From Pseudomonadota bacterium (GTDB lineage: Bacteria > Pseudomonadota > Alphaproteobacteria > Acetobacterales > Acetobacteraceae), in the NCBI GenBank assembly GCA_021807975.1, contig JAKBCJ010000350.1:1-5296 (forward strand): a stretch of 5,296 nt of DNA, given 5' to 3'. The first letter of the stretch is position 1; each line of letters starts with the position of its first letter. A program made the translations under genes and the position numbers. Positions 1 to 5,296 of this stretch are shown here, in pieces. The notes under the pieces are model-generated. The model worked only from the letters and a program-made list of their open reading frames with translations, was not told the origin of the DNA and searched no databases.

Positions 1-16
1 GCGGGGCGACGAACTC

Positions 17-28
17 ACAAGCGCTTGT
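17..28. promoter_or_regulatory. 12-bp perfect palindrome upstream of the helicase
   Basis: ACAAGCGCTTGT is a perfect inverted repeat with no spacer, ending 42 bp before the TTG start of the helicase. Its size and position would suit a dimeric regulator's operator. However, no convincing -35/-10 pair is visible next to it, and the stretch may instead lie in the end of an upstream gene. One such palindrome can arise by chance in GC-rich DNA. Confidence 0.2.
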
Positions 29-70
29 TGTCCACCCGAAAAGTGGCGGGCGCTGGAGCATACCCTCGTC

Positions 71-1303
71 TTGACCCAAACTACTTTTACCGACCTCGGC
101 TTGTCCGAGCCGTTGCTGCGCGCACTACAGGCGCGGAAGTTCGAAATCCCGACTCCGATCCAGGCCGATACCATCCCGGCCCTGCTGGCCAATAAGGATG
201 TGCTGGGCATTGCCCAGACCGGCAGCGGCAAGACCGCCGCGTTCTCACTTCCTATCCTGCAGCATCTCGCCGCCCAGCAGGTGCGTCCGGCGCCGTTCGC
301 CGCCCGTGCCCTGATCCTGGCGCCCACCCGCGAACTCGCGCTGCAAATCGATGAGACCGTCCGTTTTTTGTCGGTCAACCTGAAGCTTCGCACCGTGGTG
401 ATCATCGGCGGCGCCAGTCGGTTCAAGCAGGTGGAAGCCATGCGCCGCGGCGCCGACATTGTGATCGGCACACCGGGCCGCGTGTGTGACCTGATGCAGA
501 CCCGCGAACTGCACCTGGGCGGCGTCAACCGCTTCGTGCTGGATGAAGCCGACCGCATGCTGGATCTGGGCTTTATCAAGGACATCCGCCGCATCGTGGC
601 CGCCTTGCCGCCGCAGCGTCAGTCCTGCCTGTTCTCCGCCACCATGCCGGCGGAAGTCGCCAGCCTGGCGACCAGCCTGCTGCGCGATCCGATCCGGGTG
701 GAAATCGCCCGCACGGAGGAAGACGCCCCGAAGATCGAGCAGTTCGTCCATCATCTGCCGCAAAGCGGCAAGCAGTCGCTGCTGCTGTCCATGTTGCAGG
801 ATGAGGCGCTGTCGCGGGTGATCGTGTTCACCCGCACCAAGCACGGCGCCAACAAAGTGGCCGGGGTGCTGGAAAATGCCGGCATTCAGGTCAACGCGAT
901 CCATGGCAACAAAAGCCAGCCGCAACGTGAAAAGGCCCTGCGTGAGTTCCGCTCCGGCCGGGCTCGGGTTCTCGTCGCGACCGATATCGCCGCGCGCGGC
1001 ATCGACGTGACCGGGATTTCCCATGTCATCAACTTCGACCTGCCGGTGGAAGCCGAAAGCTATGTCCATCGCATCGGCCGCACCGCGCGTGCCGGCGCCG
1101 CGGGTATCGCGATCAGCTTCTGCGACTCGTCTGAACGTGGGGTGCTGCGCCAGATCGAGCGTTCGATGAACTACACCATCACCGTGGTGGGCGATGCGCC
1201 CGGCCCGATGACGCAGCAGCCCAAGCGCAACGCCGCGCCCCAGCAGCAGCGCCGCCGGTACAGCGATCGCAATCAGCGCGGCGGCATGCGCTCCGCTGCC
1301 TGA
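71..1303 (+). CDS. rhlE: DEAD-box ATP-dependent RNA helicase, RhlE type
   Basis: This cytoplasmic ATP-driven RNA helicase belongs to the group that remodels structured RNA in ribosome assembly, cold adaptation and mRNA decay. All family motifs are intact over 410 residues: the Q motif around F6-Q31, Walker A AQTGSGKT (48-55), PTRELA (85-90), GG (113-114), TPGR (134-137), DEAD (158-161), SAT (189-191), VIVFTRT (240-246), ATDIAARGID (313-322) and HRIGRTARAG (333-342). The last 40 residues are a Gln/Arg-rich basic tail (QQQRRR near 391-396), as in RhlE-type proteins, and probably bind RNA. The start is TTG at 71, the only ATG/GTG/TTG in frame between the window edge and the Q motif; GGAG at 55-58 is a distant Shine-Dalgarno candidate (12-nt spacing). 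The frame is open to the left edge, so a start outside the window cannot be excluded. The helicase identity is secure; the RhlE subgroup is inferred from the motifs and tail. Confidence 0.95.
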   Translation: MTQTTFTDLGLSEPLLRALQARKFEIPTPIQADTIPALLANKDVLGIAQTGSGKTAAFSLPILQHLAAQQVRPAPFAARALILAPTRELALQIDETVRFLSVNLKLRTVVIIGGASRFKQVEAMRRGADIVIGTPGRVCDLMQTRELHLGGVNRFVLDEADRMLDLGFIKDIRRIVAALPPQRQSCLFSATMPAEVASLATSLLRDPIRVEIARTEEDAPKIEQFVHHLPQSGKQSLLLSMLQDEALSRVIVFTRTKHGANKVAGVLENAGIQVNAIHGNKSQPQREKALREFRSGRARVLVATDIAARGIDVTGISHVINFDLPVEAESYVHRIGRTARAGAAGIAISFCDSSERGVLRQIERSMNYTITVVGDAPGPMTQQPKRNAAPQQQRRRYSDRNQRGGMRSAA

Positions 1304-1312
1304 TCCAACGTC

Positions 1313-1334
1313 ATGGCGGGCGCAAGCCCGCCAT
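1313..1334 (+). other. Intergenic hairpin with GCAA tetraloop
   Basis: A perfect 9-bp stem (ATGGCGGGC pairing with GCCCGCCAT) closes a GCAA loop of the stable GNRA class. It begins 9 nt after the helicase stop codon and ends 17 nt before the ATG of the YaiI gene. No T-run follows, so it is not a canonical Rho-independent terminator. It could protect the 3' end of the helicase mRNA, pause transcription or partly insulate the downstream genes. An ATG at 1313 that extends the YaiI frame lies inside the stem, which argues against it as a start. The structure is seen directly; the role is inferred. Confidence 0.7.
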
Positions 1335-1351
1335 CTGGATACGGTTTCCGG

Positions 1352-1816
1352 ATGACGACTCTCTACATCGACGGGGACGCCTGCCCGGTCCGCGAGGAGG
1401 TTTACCGCGTCGCGGACCGGCTGGCGTTGCCGGTTTTCGTCGTGGCCAACGGATCGCGTCCGATTCGCCCGCCGAATCGGCCGAACGTGACCATGATCAC
1501 GGTGGAGGCCGGCGCCGATGTCGCCGACGACTGGATCGCCGAACGCGTCACCAAGGCCGATGTCTGCATCACCAGCGACATTCCGCTGGCCTCGCGCTGC
1601 CTTGCCAAGGGCGGCCGGGCTTTGGCGCCGAACGGCAAAGTGTGGACCCCGGATAATATCGGCAGCGCCCTCGCGGGTCGTGAAGTTGGCCGCTATCTGC
1701 GGGAAATGGGGATGAATACCGGCGGCCCCGCGCCGTTGACGAAACAAGACCGCTCGCGGTTCCTGAGTGCATTGGATACCTTGGTGCGGGCAGCACAGCG
1801 AGAGCGAGTCGGATGA
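1352..1816 (+). CDS. yaiI: YaiI/YqxD family protein (DUF188), PIN-like fold
   Basis: This 154-residue protein belongs to the widespread DUF188 family, whose members are usually about 150 residues long and lack an established biochemical function. Family signatures are clear: DGDACPV at 7-13, GADVADDWI at 54-62, ITSDIPLA at 73-80, ALAPNGKVWTPDNI at 90-103 and GGPAPLTKQDRSRF at 114-127. The conserved acidic residues (D7, D9, D56, D60, D76) sit where a PIN/NYN-like nuclease would bind metal; nuclease activity is an inference from fold resemblance only. The start at 1352 is chosen because the conserved block begins immediately with MTTLYIDGDACP, whereas the in-frame ATG at 1313 adds 13 unlike residues and sits in a hairpin stem. 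No strong Shine-Dalgarno is visible. The stop overlaps the racemase start as ATGA, suggesting co-translation. There is no sign of truncation. Confidence 0.92.
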   Translation: MTTLYIDGDACPVREEVYRVADRLALPVFVVANGSRPIRPPNRPNVTMITVEAGADVADDWIAERVTKADVCITSDIPLASRCLAKGGRALAPNGKVWTPDNIGSALAGREVGRYLREMGMNTGGPAPLTKQDRSRFLSALDTLVRAAQRERVG

Positions 1817-2529
1817 CGGATAAGGTTCTAGGCGTTCTGGGCGGGATGGGCCCCCTGGCGAGCGCCCAGTTCATGGCAAGGCTGACGTTGCTGACGCCCG
1901 CTGAACGCGATCAGGATCATATCCCGGCGGTGCTGTGGTCAGACCCCCGCATTCCCGACCGGGGCGCGGCACTGATCGGTCAGGGACCGGACCCGCTGCC
2001 CTGGCTGGTGCGCGGCATCGACGGGCTGAAGGCAGCCGGTTGCGGTGCGATCGTCATTCCCTGCAATACCGCGCATGGCTGGTACGATCCGCTGGCAAAA
2101 GCCGCCGGCATGCCCATCCTGCATATTGTCGATGCGGCCGCGGCCGACCTGCGGCGGATCGGGGTTCCGCAAGGCCGCATTGGGCTGATGGGCACCGCCG
2201 CCACCCTGGCAATGAAGCTCTATCAAAATCGTCTGGCCGCCGCCGGTTGGGAAATCATCGTGCCCGAACCCGCGCAAATGGACCGGCTGGTCATGCCCTC
2301 CATCGCCGCCGTCAAGGCCAACCGCGTTGCCGAGGCGTTCATCCCGCTTGCCGAGGTCGTGAACAGCCTGGCGTCACGGGGGGCGACGGCAGTGGTTTTG
2401 GGCTGCACCGAAATCCCGATCGCCATCCAGTCCGGCCCGGCCGAGGCGTTGCGCGTGCCGGTGGTGGATACCATCGACGCACTCGCCCGCGCCGCGATCC
2501 ATTGGGTCCGTCCTGGCGCGATCGCCTGA
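1813..2529 (+). CDS. Aspartate/glutamate racemase family protein (YgeA-like)
   Basis: This 238-residue protein belongs to the PLP-independent Asp/Glu racemase superfamily, in which two cysteines act as opposed acid and base at the amino acid alpha carbon. Visible signatures are the N-terminal LGVLGGMGPLASAQF (6-20), DPRIPDR (44-50), the first catalytic cysteine in IPCNTAH (C84) and the second in LGCTEIP (C198). Both cysteines are present, so it should be active. The length suits single-enzyme aspartate or broad-specificity amino acid racemases of the YgeA/RacD kind (about 230 residues). Substrate cannot be read from sequence; it could supply a D-amino acid or help catabolise one. MurI is less likely because of the LGGMGPLAS and PRIPDR signatures. 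No signal peptide is seen, so it is cytoplasmic. The ATG overlaps the YaiI stop by 4 bases (ATGA), indicating coupling with that gene. Confidence 0.9.
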   Translation: MTDKVLGVLGGMGPLASAQFMARLTLLTPAERDQDHIPAVLWSDPRIPDRGAALIGQGPDPLPWLVRGIDGLKAAGCGAIVIPCNTAHGWYDPLAKAAGMPILHIVDAAAADLRRIGVPQGRIGLMGTAATLAMKLYQNRLAAAGWEIIVPEPAQMDRLVMPSIAAVKANRVAEAFIPLAEVVNSLASRGATAVVLGCTEIPIAIQSGPAEALRVPVVDTIDALARAAIHWVRPGAIA

Positions 2530-2554
2530 ACCGTCAGCCGGCGGCTAACCCGCC
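2530..2554. other. Short convergent junction with a small inverted repeat
   Basis: Only 15 bp (2530-2544) separate the TGA of the racemase gene from the TAG of the VOC gene on the other strand. The junction holds the inverted repeats AGCC-GGC-GGCT (2536-2546) and GGCGG-CTAAC-CCGCC (2540-2554), which are mutually exclusive. Neither is followed by a T-run on either strand. They may serve as a weak bidirectional stop signal, but the transcripts of the two operons probably overlap. Confidence 0.3.
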
Positions 2555-3084
2555 AGCCGTTGCGCCATCGCCCGCTGATAATCCCCGATCATCATAAAAC
2601 CCGGGTCCGCGCGGCAGATCGCCTCGGTTTCCCGGATGATCTCCTCGTCCGATTTGGACAGGTCCAGCGGATCGCCATGTGGTTGAGGAACGTGCCAGGG
2701 CGTGTCCAGATACGCCTCGACAACATTGCCCTCCGGGTCCGCGAAGTAGCACGACCAGGCATTGCCGTGGCTCAGCACCCGCATGCCCGTCGCGCCGTTG
2801 TCCAGCGCCCGGCGATGCACCTCCCGCAGATCGGCCAGCGAATCGACCATGAACGATATCTGGTTGATCGGGTTGAAGCCCGATGTGTCGGGCCGGCCGC
2901 TTGCTAATACGAACTGGTGGTGGTTGGCGGGGTCGGCACTCATGAACGTCAATTCCATCCCGCTGCGTGCCTTGCCGCGGTCGGTTACCATCAGGCCCAG
3001 CACCGTGGTGTAAAATCGCTCCAGCAGCGGTTGGTCCCGGGCATGGATGCCAACATGCGAAAGGCGGGCACGGATCGTTCCCAT
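2545..3084 (-). CDS. VOC/glyoxalase superfamily protein (extradiol dioxygenase-like)
   Basis: This 179-residue protein has two beta-alpha-beta-beta-beta modules of the vicinal oxygen chelate fold, as in glyoxalase I, extradiol dioxygenases and bleomycin-resistance proteins. Module one starts LSHVGIHARD (8-17, possible metal ligand H10). Module two starts INQISFMVDSL (73-83) and ends ADPEGNVVEAYLDTPW (115-130, possible ligand E123). The usual second-module His is Gln (Q75); glyoxalase I uses Gln and Glu ligands, so metal binding may persist. The C-terminal tail, about 50 residues rich in acidic and Pro residues, is shared with some dioxygenase-annotated relatives. The substrate is unknown. The start at 3084 is preferred because AGGGA lies 7 nt upstream; a TTG at 3120 would add 12 residues unlike the family. 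It is the last gene of the - strand group and converges on the racemase gene with a 15-bp gap. Confidence 0.85.
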   Translation of the reverse strand: MGTIRARLSHVGIHARDQPLLERFYTTVLGLMVTDRGKARSGMELTFMSADPANHHQFVLASGRPDTSGFNPINQISFMVDSLADLREVHRRALDNGATGMRVLSHGNAWSCYFADPEGNVVEAYLDTPWHVPQPHGDPLDLSKSDEEIIRETEAICRADPGFMMIGDYQRAMAQRLAG

Positions 3085-3114
3085 GGTCGTTTCCCTGTTT
3101 TCCTGTTGGCGCAC

Positions 3115-3143
3115 ATTCAAGAACCCGGGCGAACGATATGCAA
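3115..3143 (-). promoter_or_regulatory. Possible sigma-70-like promoter for the VOC gene
   Basis: On the - strand TTGCAT (3143-3138) and TTGAAT (3120-3115) are separated by 17 bp. They match the -35 and -10 consensus at 3 of 6 and 4 of 6 positions. The implied transcription start would be about 24 nt before the ATG at 3084, leaving room for the AGGGA ribosome-binding site. The match is weak and many GC-rich intergenic stretches would offer as much; position in the 116-bp gap is the main support. Confidence 0.22.
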
Positions 3144-3200
3144 GCCCCGGGGCCGAAAGCAGAAGCGCCGAAACCGATCCGGTCGCGCCCCCCGCCCGGA

Positions 3201-3596
3201 TCAGAGGGATATCGCGATCATCACCCGTTGGTGCCGGCCGAACAGGCGCACGCCCAAATCCATCAGCCGTTTCAGCGGCCAGTATTTACGGTTCAGCAAT
3301 CCCATGCCGCGATCGAACTCCTGGCCGGTGACAAGTGCGGCCCGGGCGTCGATCCAATCGCCGATGATTTTCCCCCTGGCGTCGCACGGGGCAATCCGCA
3401 CGGTGCCGTTGCGCCGGATGCGTTTGGCTTTACCGGATTCGGCCGTGGTATAAACGTACAGCGTTCCGGCATCGGCGACTGCGAACCAGACCGGGGTGCG
3501 AACGGCCTTGCCGCTTTGCCGGAATGTTTCCAGGCTTAGGTATTTTTTGCCATCGAAGGCAGTCATCCCATCGGGCATCCCATCGGGTCCGGTCAT
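3201..3596 (-). CDS. PPOX-class flavin/F420-type split-barrel oxidoreductase
   Basis: This small split beta-barrel protein resembles pyridoxamine-phosphate-oxidase-like enzymes annotated as PPOX-class F420-dependent (Rv2061c-like). Counting from the ATG at 3566, signatures are KYLSLETFRQSGKAVRTPVW (8-27), a strand GTLYVYT (34-40), the probable cofactor phosphate-binding SGKAKRIRRN (44-53) and VRIAPCDARG (56-65). It would reduce or oxidise a small molecule using bound FMN, F420 or haem; which one cannot be read here, and F420 is uncommon in proteobacteria. The start is uncertain: ATGs at 3596 (131 residues), 3578 and 3566 (121 residues) all lie in frame, the latter two inside a 12-bp tandem repeat. 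The family-like part starts at the 3566 ATG. An upstream ATG at 3671 adds 25 unlike residues and is improbable. A weak promoter pair (TTGCAT 3658-3653, CACTAT 3635-3630) lies upstream. Confidence 0.82.
   Translation of the reverse strand: MTGPDGMPDGMTAFDGKKYLSLETFRQSGKAVRTPVWFAVADAGTLYVYTTAESGKAKRIRRNGTVRIAPCDARGKIIGDWIDARAALVTGQEFDRGMGLLNRKYWPLKRLMDLGVRLFGRHQRVMIAISL
3564..3587 (-). repeat. Perfect 12-bp tandem duplication at the PPOX start
   Basis: Two exact head-to-tail copies of CATCCCATCGGG (+ strand; 3564-3575 and 3576-3587) read CCCGATGGGATG twice on the coding strand. They encode Pro-Asp-Gly-Met twice in frame. Each copy carries GGGATG, so the duplication multiplies in-frame start codons. 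It looks like a slippage duplication that keeps the reading frame. Confidence 0.9.
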
Positions 3597-3689
3597 CCTG
3601 CTTCGTAGGGTAATAGTGGTGCCGCATCCATAGTGGGCGCGCGGCCCTGGCGATGCAACCGGTCGCCCCATTTCGGCATAACAACCGAA

Positions 3690-4745
3690 TCAGGCCGCAC
3701 GGAGCCGCAGGCAGATAGCGGTCTCCCCGGCGCTCGCCCCCGGTCCGGCGGCAATCGACCCGCCCATTGCCTGCGCCAGCCGCTGGCTCAACACCAGTCC
3801 GGTGCTGTCGTCGCCCCCGGCAGATCCCGCGGCGGACACCCCCCCAGGATAGGGCGACAGCCGATTTCCGGGATCGCTGACCAAGGCTGTAACCGTGTTT
3901 CCCGTGCGAACGACCGTGACAGCGACGGTTTCCCCGGGCTTGGCCATGCGCAATGCGGCAACCAGGAAACTGTCGAGAATCCGCCTGATCGCAACCGGGT
4001 CACCGATAGCCGCGGCATCGCCGGGGCGGCTGCCGACCGGCAGCGCGACATTGATTTGACGCTCCTTGGCAACCGGGGCCGCGCTGGCAACGGCCTCGCT
4101 GGCGACCATGGCGAGGTCGACGGCGCCGAGGCGCAGCCCCCTGTCGCTCAGGCCTGACAGGGCGATCAGGGAATCGATCGTCCCCAGCAAAAGCCGGGCA
4201 TCGCTGCGCACCCGCATAAGTTCCTGCCGTTGACCCGGCGGGCTGCCGGCGATCGTCAGGGTCAAAACGCCAAGCAGCGAATGGAGCGGATTACGGATTT
4301 CCTCGGTGAGTGTTCCCAGCACGTCACTCTTGATCCGTTCGGCGGCCTCCGCCCTGCGGGTTTCCGCCACCAGCCTGTCCCGGGTATCGCGAACGTGGCG
4401 GACGAAGACAGCGGTCACGACAATCGCGATGATCGACAACACCCGGTTGCCGATCACATCCTCCAGGTCCGGGCCCATGGAAGGCAGGAACGCACCGACA
4501 ATGACCAGCAGGCAGGTGGTGACCGCCAATACCCAAAGCCCGACCCGGCCCTTGTGAAACACCGCCGTCGCAACCAGCGGCGAATAGATGATCCCATAGG
4601 CCAACGTGTTGTCGCGCTGCAGGTCCAAAAGGAACGCCAGCGCCGAAATGAAATAAATGACCGGCACCAGCCAACGAATAAGCTGGCTTTGACCCAGTTC
4701 GGGAAGGCTCATGCCCTTTGGGATGGAAAGGCCGGTATAAGGCAT
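3690..4745 (-). CDS. Membrane-bound histidine-kinase-like protein, catalytically degenerate
   Basis: This 351-residue protein has four predicted membrane helices (about 22-42, 48-63, 68-87 and 101-118) with short loops, so its sensing part is mostly in the membrane. A charged linker follows (119-140), then a HisKA-like dimerisation helix and an HATPase-like domain to the C terminus. The H-box reads TEEIRNPLHSLLG, with Glu148 (GAG, 4304-4302) where the phosphorylated His should be. The N-box asparagines are Ser259 and Ala263, the G1 box is DPGNRL (291-296) rather than DxGxG, and G2 is STGLVL (314-319) rather than GxGLGL. Autophosphorylation therefore looks lost, though the fold seems kept. ATG 4745 is chosen because it lies 16 nt past the hydrolase stop; ATGs at 4823 and 4820 would overlap the hydrolase. 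GGA 7 nt upstream is a weak ribosome-binding site. No response regulator adjoins it. It may be a regulatory pseudokinase or a decaying gene. Confidence 0.85.
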   Translation of the reverse strand: MPYTGLSIPKGMSLPELGQSQLIRWLVPVIYFISALAFLLDLQRDNTLAYGIIYSPLVATAVFHKGRVGLWVLAVTTCLLVIVGAFLPSMGPDLEDVIGNRVLSIIAIVVTAVFVRHVRDTRDRLVAETRRAEAAERIKSDVLGTLTEEIRNPLHSLLGVLTLTIAGSPPGQRQELMRVRSDARLLLGTIDSLIALSGLSDRGLRLGAVDLAMVASEAVASAAPVAKERQINVALPVGSRPGDAAAIGDPVAIRRILDSFLVAALRMAKPGETVAVTVVRTGNTVTALVSDPGNRLSPYPGGVSAAGSAGGDDSTGLVLSQRLAQAMGGSIAAGPGASAGETAICLRLRAA

Positions 4746-4761
4746 CAATAAATCCGAGCGA

Positions 4762-5296
4762 TTAACAGTTACTACACAGCAGGTCGGACAAAGCCCACTG
4801 TAACAATACCGCGGTTCCATCAAGAAAATCGGCCATGGTCATGGCTTCATGGGGATTGTGGCTGCCGTTGGCATTGCGCACGAACACCATTCCCATCGGC
4901 ACCCCGGCCGCACCGAACGCCGCTGCGTCATGCGAAGCCGGGCTGCCGATCGGCAGCACCGGGATTTCCAGTGAAAGGGCGGCAGCCTCCAGCCCCGCTT
5001 TTATGGCCGGATCGACCAGCCCGACCGCCGCCCTGGCCGTGGCGCCCAGATGAAACCGCACGCCGCGCCGCCGCTCGATGCCCTCTATGATCTCATGGAC
5101 CTTCTCTTCCAGCCCGGTCAGGACCGCCGCGTCGTACGCGCGCACATCCAGGCTGAAATGGAACGCGCCGGGCACGATCGTCAGGCCATGCATCGCCGGA
5201 TCGGTGTGGAACCGGCCCAGCGTGCAGGCCATCGGGATACCGCGCGCATCGTAGTCCGCCCACAGCGTATCCAGCGCCATCGCGAACTCCGCCCCG
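4762..5296 (-). CDS. M20-family zinc amidohydrolase, C-terminal part (runs off window)
   Basis: The frame stays open to the right edge, so this is the last 177 or so residues of a protein that is about 400 residues long in its family. It resembles Zn-dependent N-carbamoyl-L-amino-acid hydrolases, allantoate amidohydrolases and beta-ureidopropionases, which cleave a carbamoyl or ureido group from small nitrogen compounds. Counting from the internal Met at 5280, the end of the dimerisation domain is seen at TIVPGAFHFSLDVRAYD (34-50). SPASHDAAAFG (113-123) and the C-terminal zinc-ligand motif GSHNPHEAM (139-147, probable ligand H141) follow. The N-terminal metal ligands are outside the window, so substrate and activity cannot be judged. 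Its TAA lies 16 nt before the kinase-like gene, which suggests co-transcription. The Met at 5280 is an internal residue and is not proposed as the start. Confidence 0.85.
   Translation of the reverse strand, partial: GAEFAMALDTLWADYDARGIPMACTLGRFHTDPAMHGLTIVPGAFHFSLDVRAYDAAVLTGLEEKVHEIIEGIERRRGVRFHLGATARAAVGLVDPAIKAGLEAAALSLEIPVLPIGSPASHDAAAFGAAGVPMGMVFVRNANGSHNPHEAMTMADFLDGTAVLLQWALSDLLCSNC

Noticed and set aside
1313..1351. An earlier ATG start for the YaiI gene.
   Set aside because: It lies within a 9-bp hairpin stem and adds 13 residues before a start that already matches the family N terminus.
245..1747. A 500-codon open frame on the - strand, opposite the helicase and YaiI genes.
   Set aside because: It is antisense to two strongly conserved genes. 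Its product is rich in His, Arg, Gly and Asp with no recognisable motif, as expected of a shadow frame in GC-rich DNA.
1935..2597. A 220-codon + strand frame overlapping the racemase gene.
   Set aside because: The racemase frame carries the catalytic cysteines and family motifs. This alternative frame gives an Arg-rich product with no domain.
3144..3153. GCCCCGGGGC palindrome in the gap upstream of the VOC gene.
   Set aside because: A 10-bp all-GC palindrome is expected by chance in DNA of this composition, and nothing else supports an operator.
2917..3539. Two overlapping + strand frames of 178 and 190 codons opposite the VOC and PPOX genes.
   Set aside because: Both strands cannot be reading sense here. 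The - strand frames have clear family signatures, while these products are Pro/Arg/Gly-rich and unlike any family I recognise.
3672..3689. TTCGG/CCGAA inverted repeat just after the kinase-like gene stop, considered as a terminator.
   Set aside because: The stem is only 5 bp with an 8-nt loop and no T-run on the - strand, so it is too weak to call.
4230..4751. A 173-codon + strand frame opposite the kinase-like gene.
   Set aside because: The product is Arg/Asp/Gln-rich without motifs, and the opposite strand encodes clear membrane helices and HisKA/HATPase structure.

Overview
The window is GC-rich, densely coding bacterial DNA. Gene content and codon use suggest an alphaproteobacterium, possibly of the Rhodospirillales/Acetobacteraceae type. 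That placement is an inference from protein style; there is no rRNA or other phylogenetic marker here.

Layout. On the + strand, three genes run left to right: an RhlE-type DEAD-box RNA helicase (71-1303), a YaiI/DUF188 protein (1352-1816) and an aspartate/glutamate racemase-family protein (1813-2529). A perfect 9-bp hairpin with a GCAA loop fills most of the 48-bp gap after the helicase. The YaiI and racemase genes overlap by ATGA and are probably translationally coupled. On the - strand, read from right to left, come the C-terminal part of an M20-type zinc amidohydrolase that runs off the right edge (4762-5296), a four-helix membrane protein with a histidine-kinase-like cytoplasmic part (3690-4745), a small PPOX-class flavin/F420 split-barrel protein (3201-3596) and a VOC/glyoxalase-fold protein (2545-3084). 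The two gene sets converge with only 15 bp between the racemase and VOC stop codons.

How the genes work together. The helicase is an RNA-remodelling housekeeping gene. YaiI and racemase probably share an mRNA, but no shared pathway is evident. The - strand genes are co-oriented, with gaps of 16, 93 and 116 bp. Only the hydrolase-kinase pair is close enough to be confidently called one transcript. No response regulator lies beside the kinase.

Most notable point. The kinase-like protein has the overall HisKA-HATPase architecture, but Glu replaces the phospho-accepting His of the H-box. Its N, G1 and G2 boxes are also eroded, so it looks like a pseudokinase. Otherwise this is an ordinary chromosomal region. 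I saw no mobile element, CRISPR array, tRNA or rRNA, and no gene-free stretch above 300 bases; the longest gap between genes is 116 bp.
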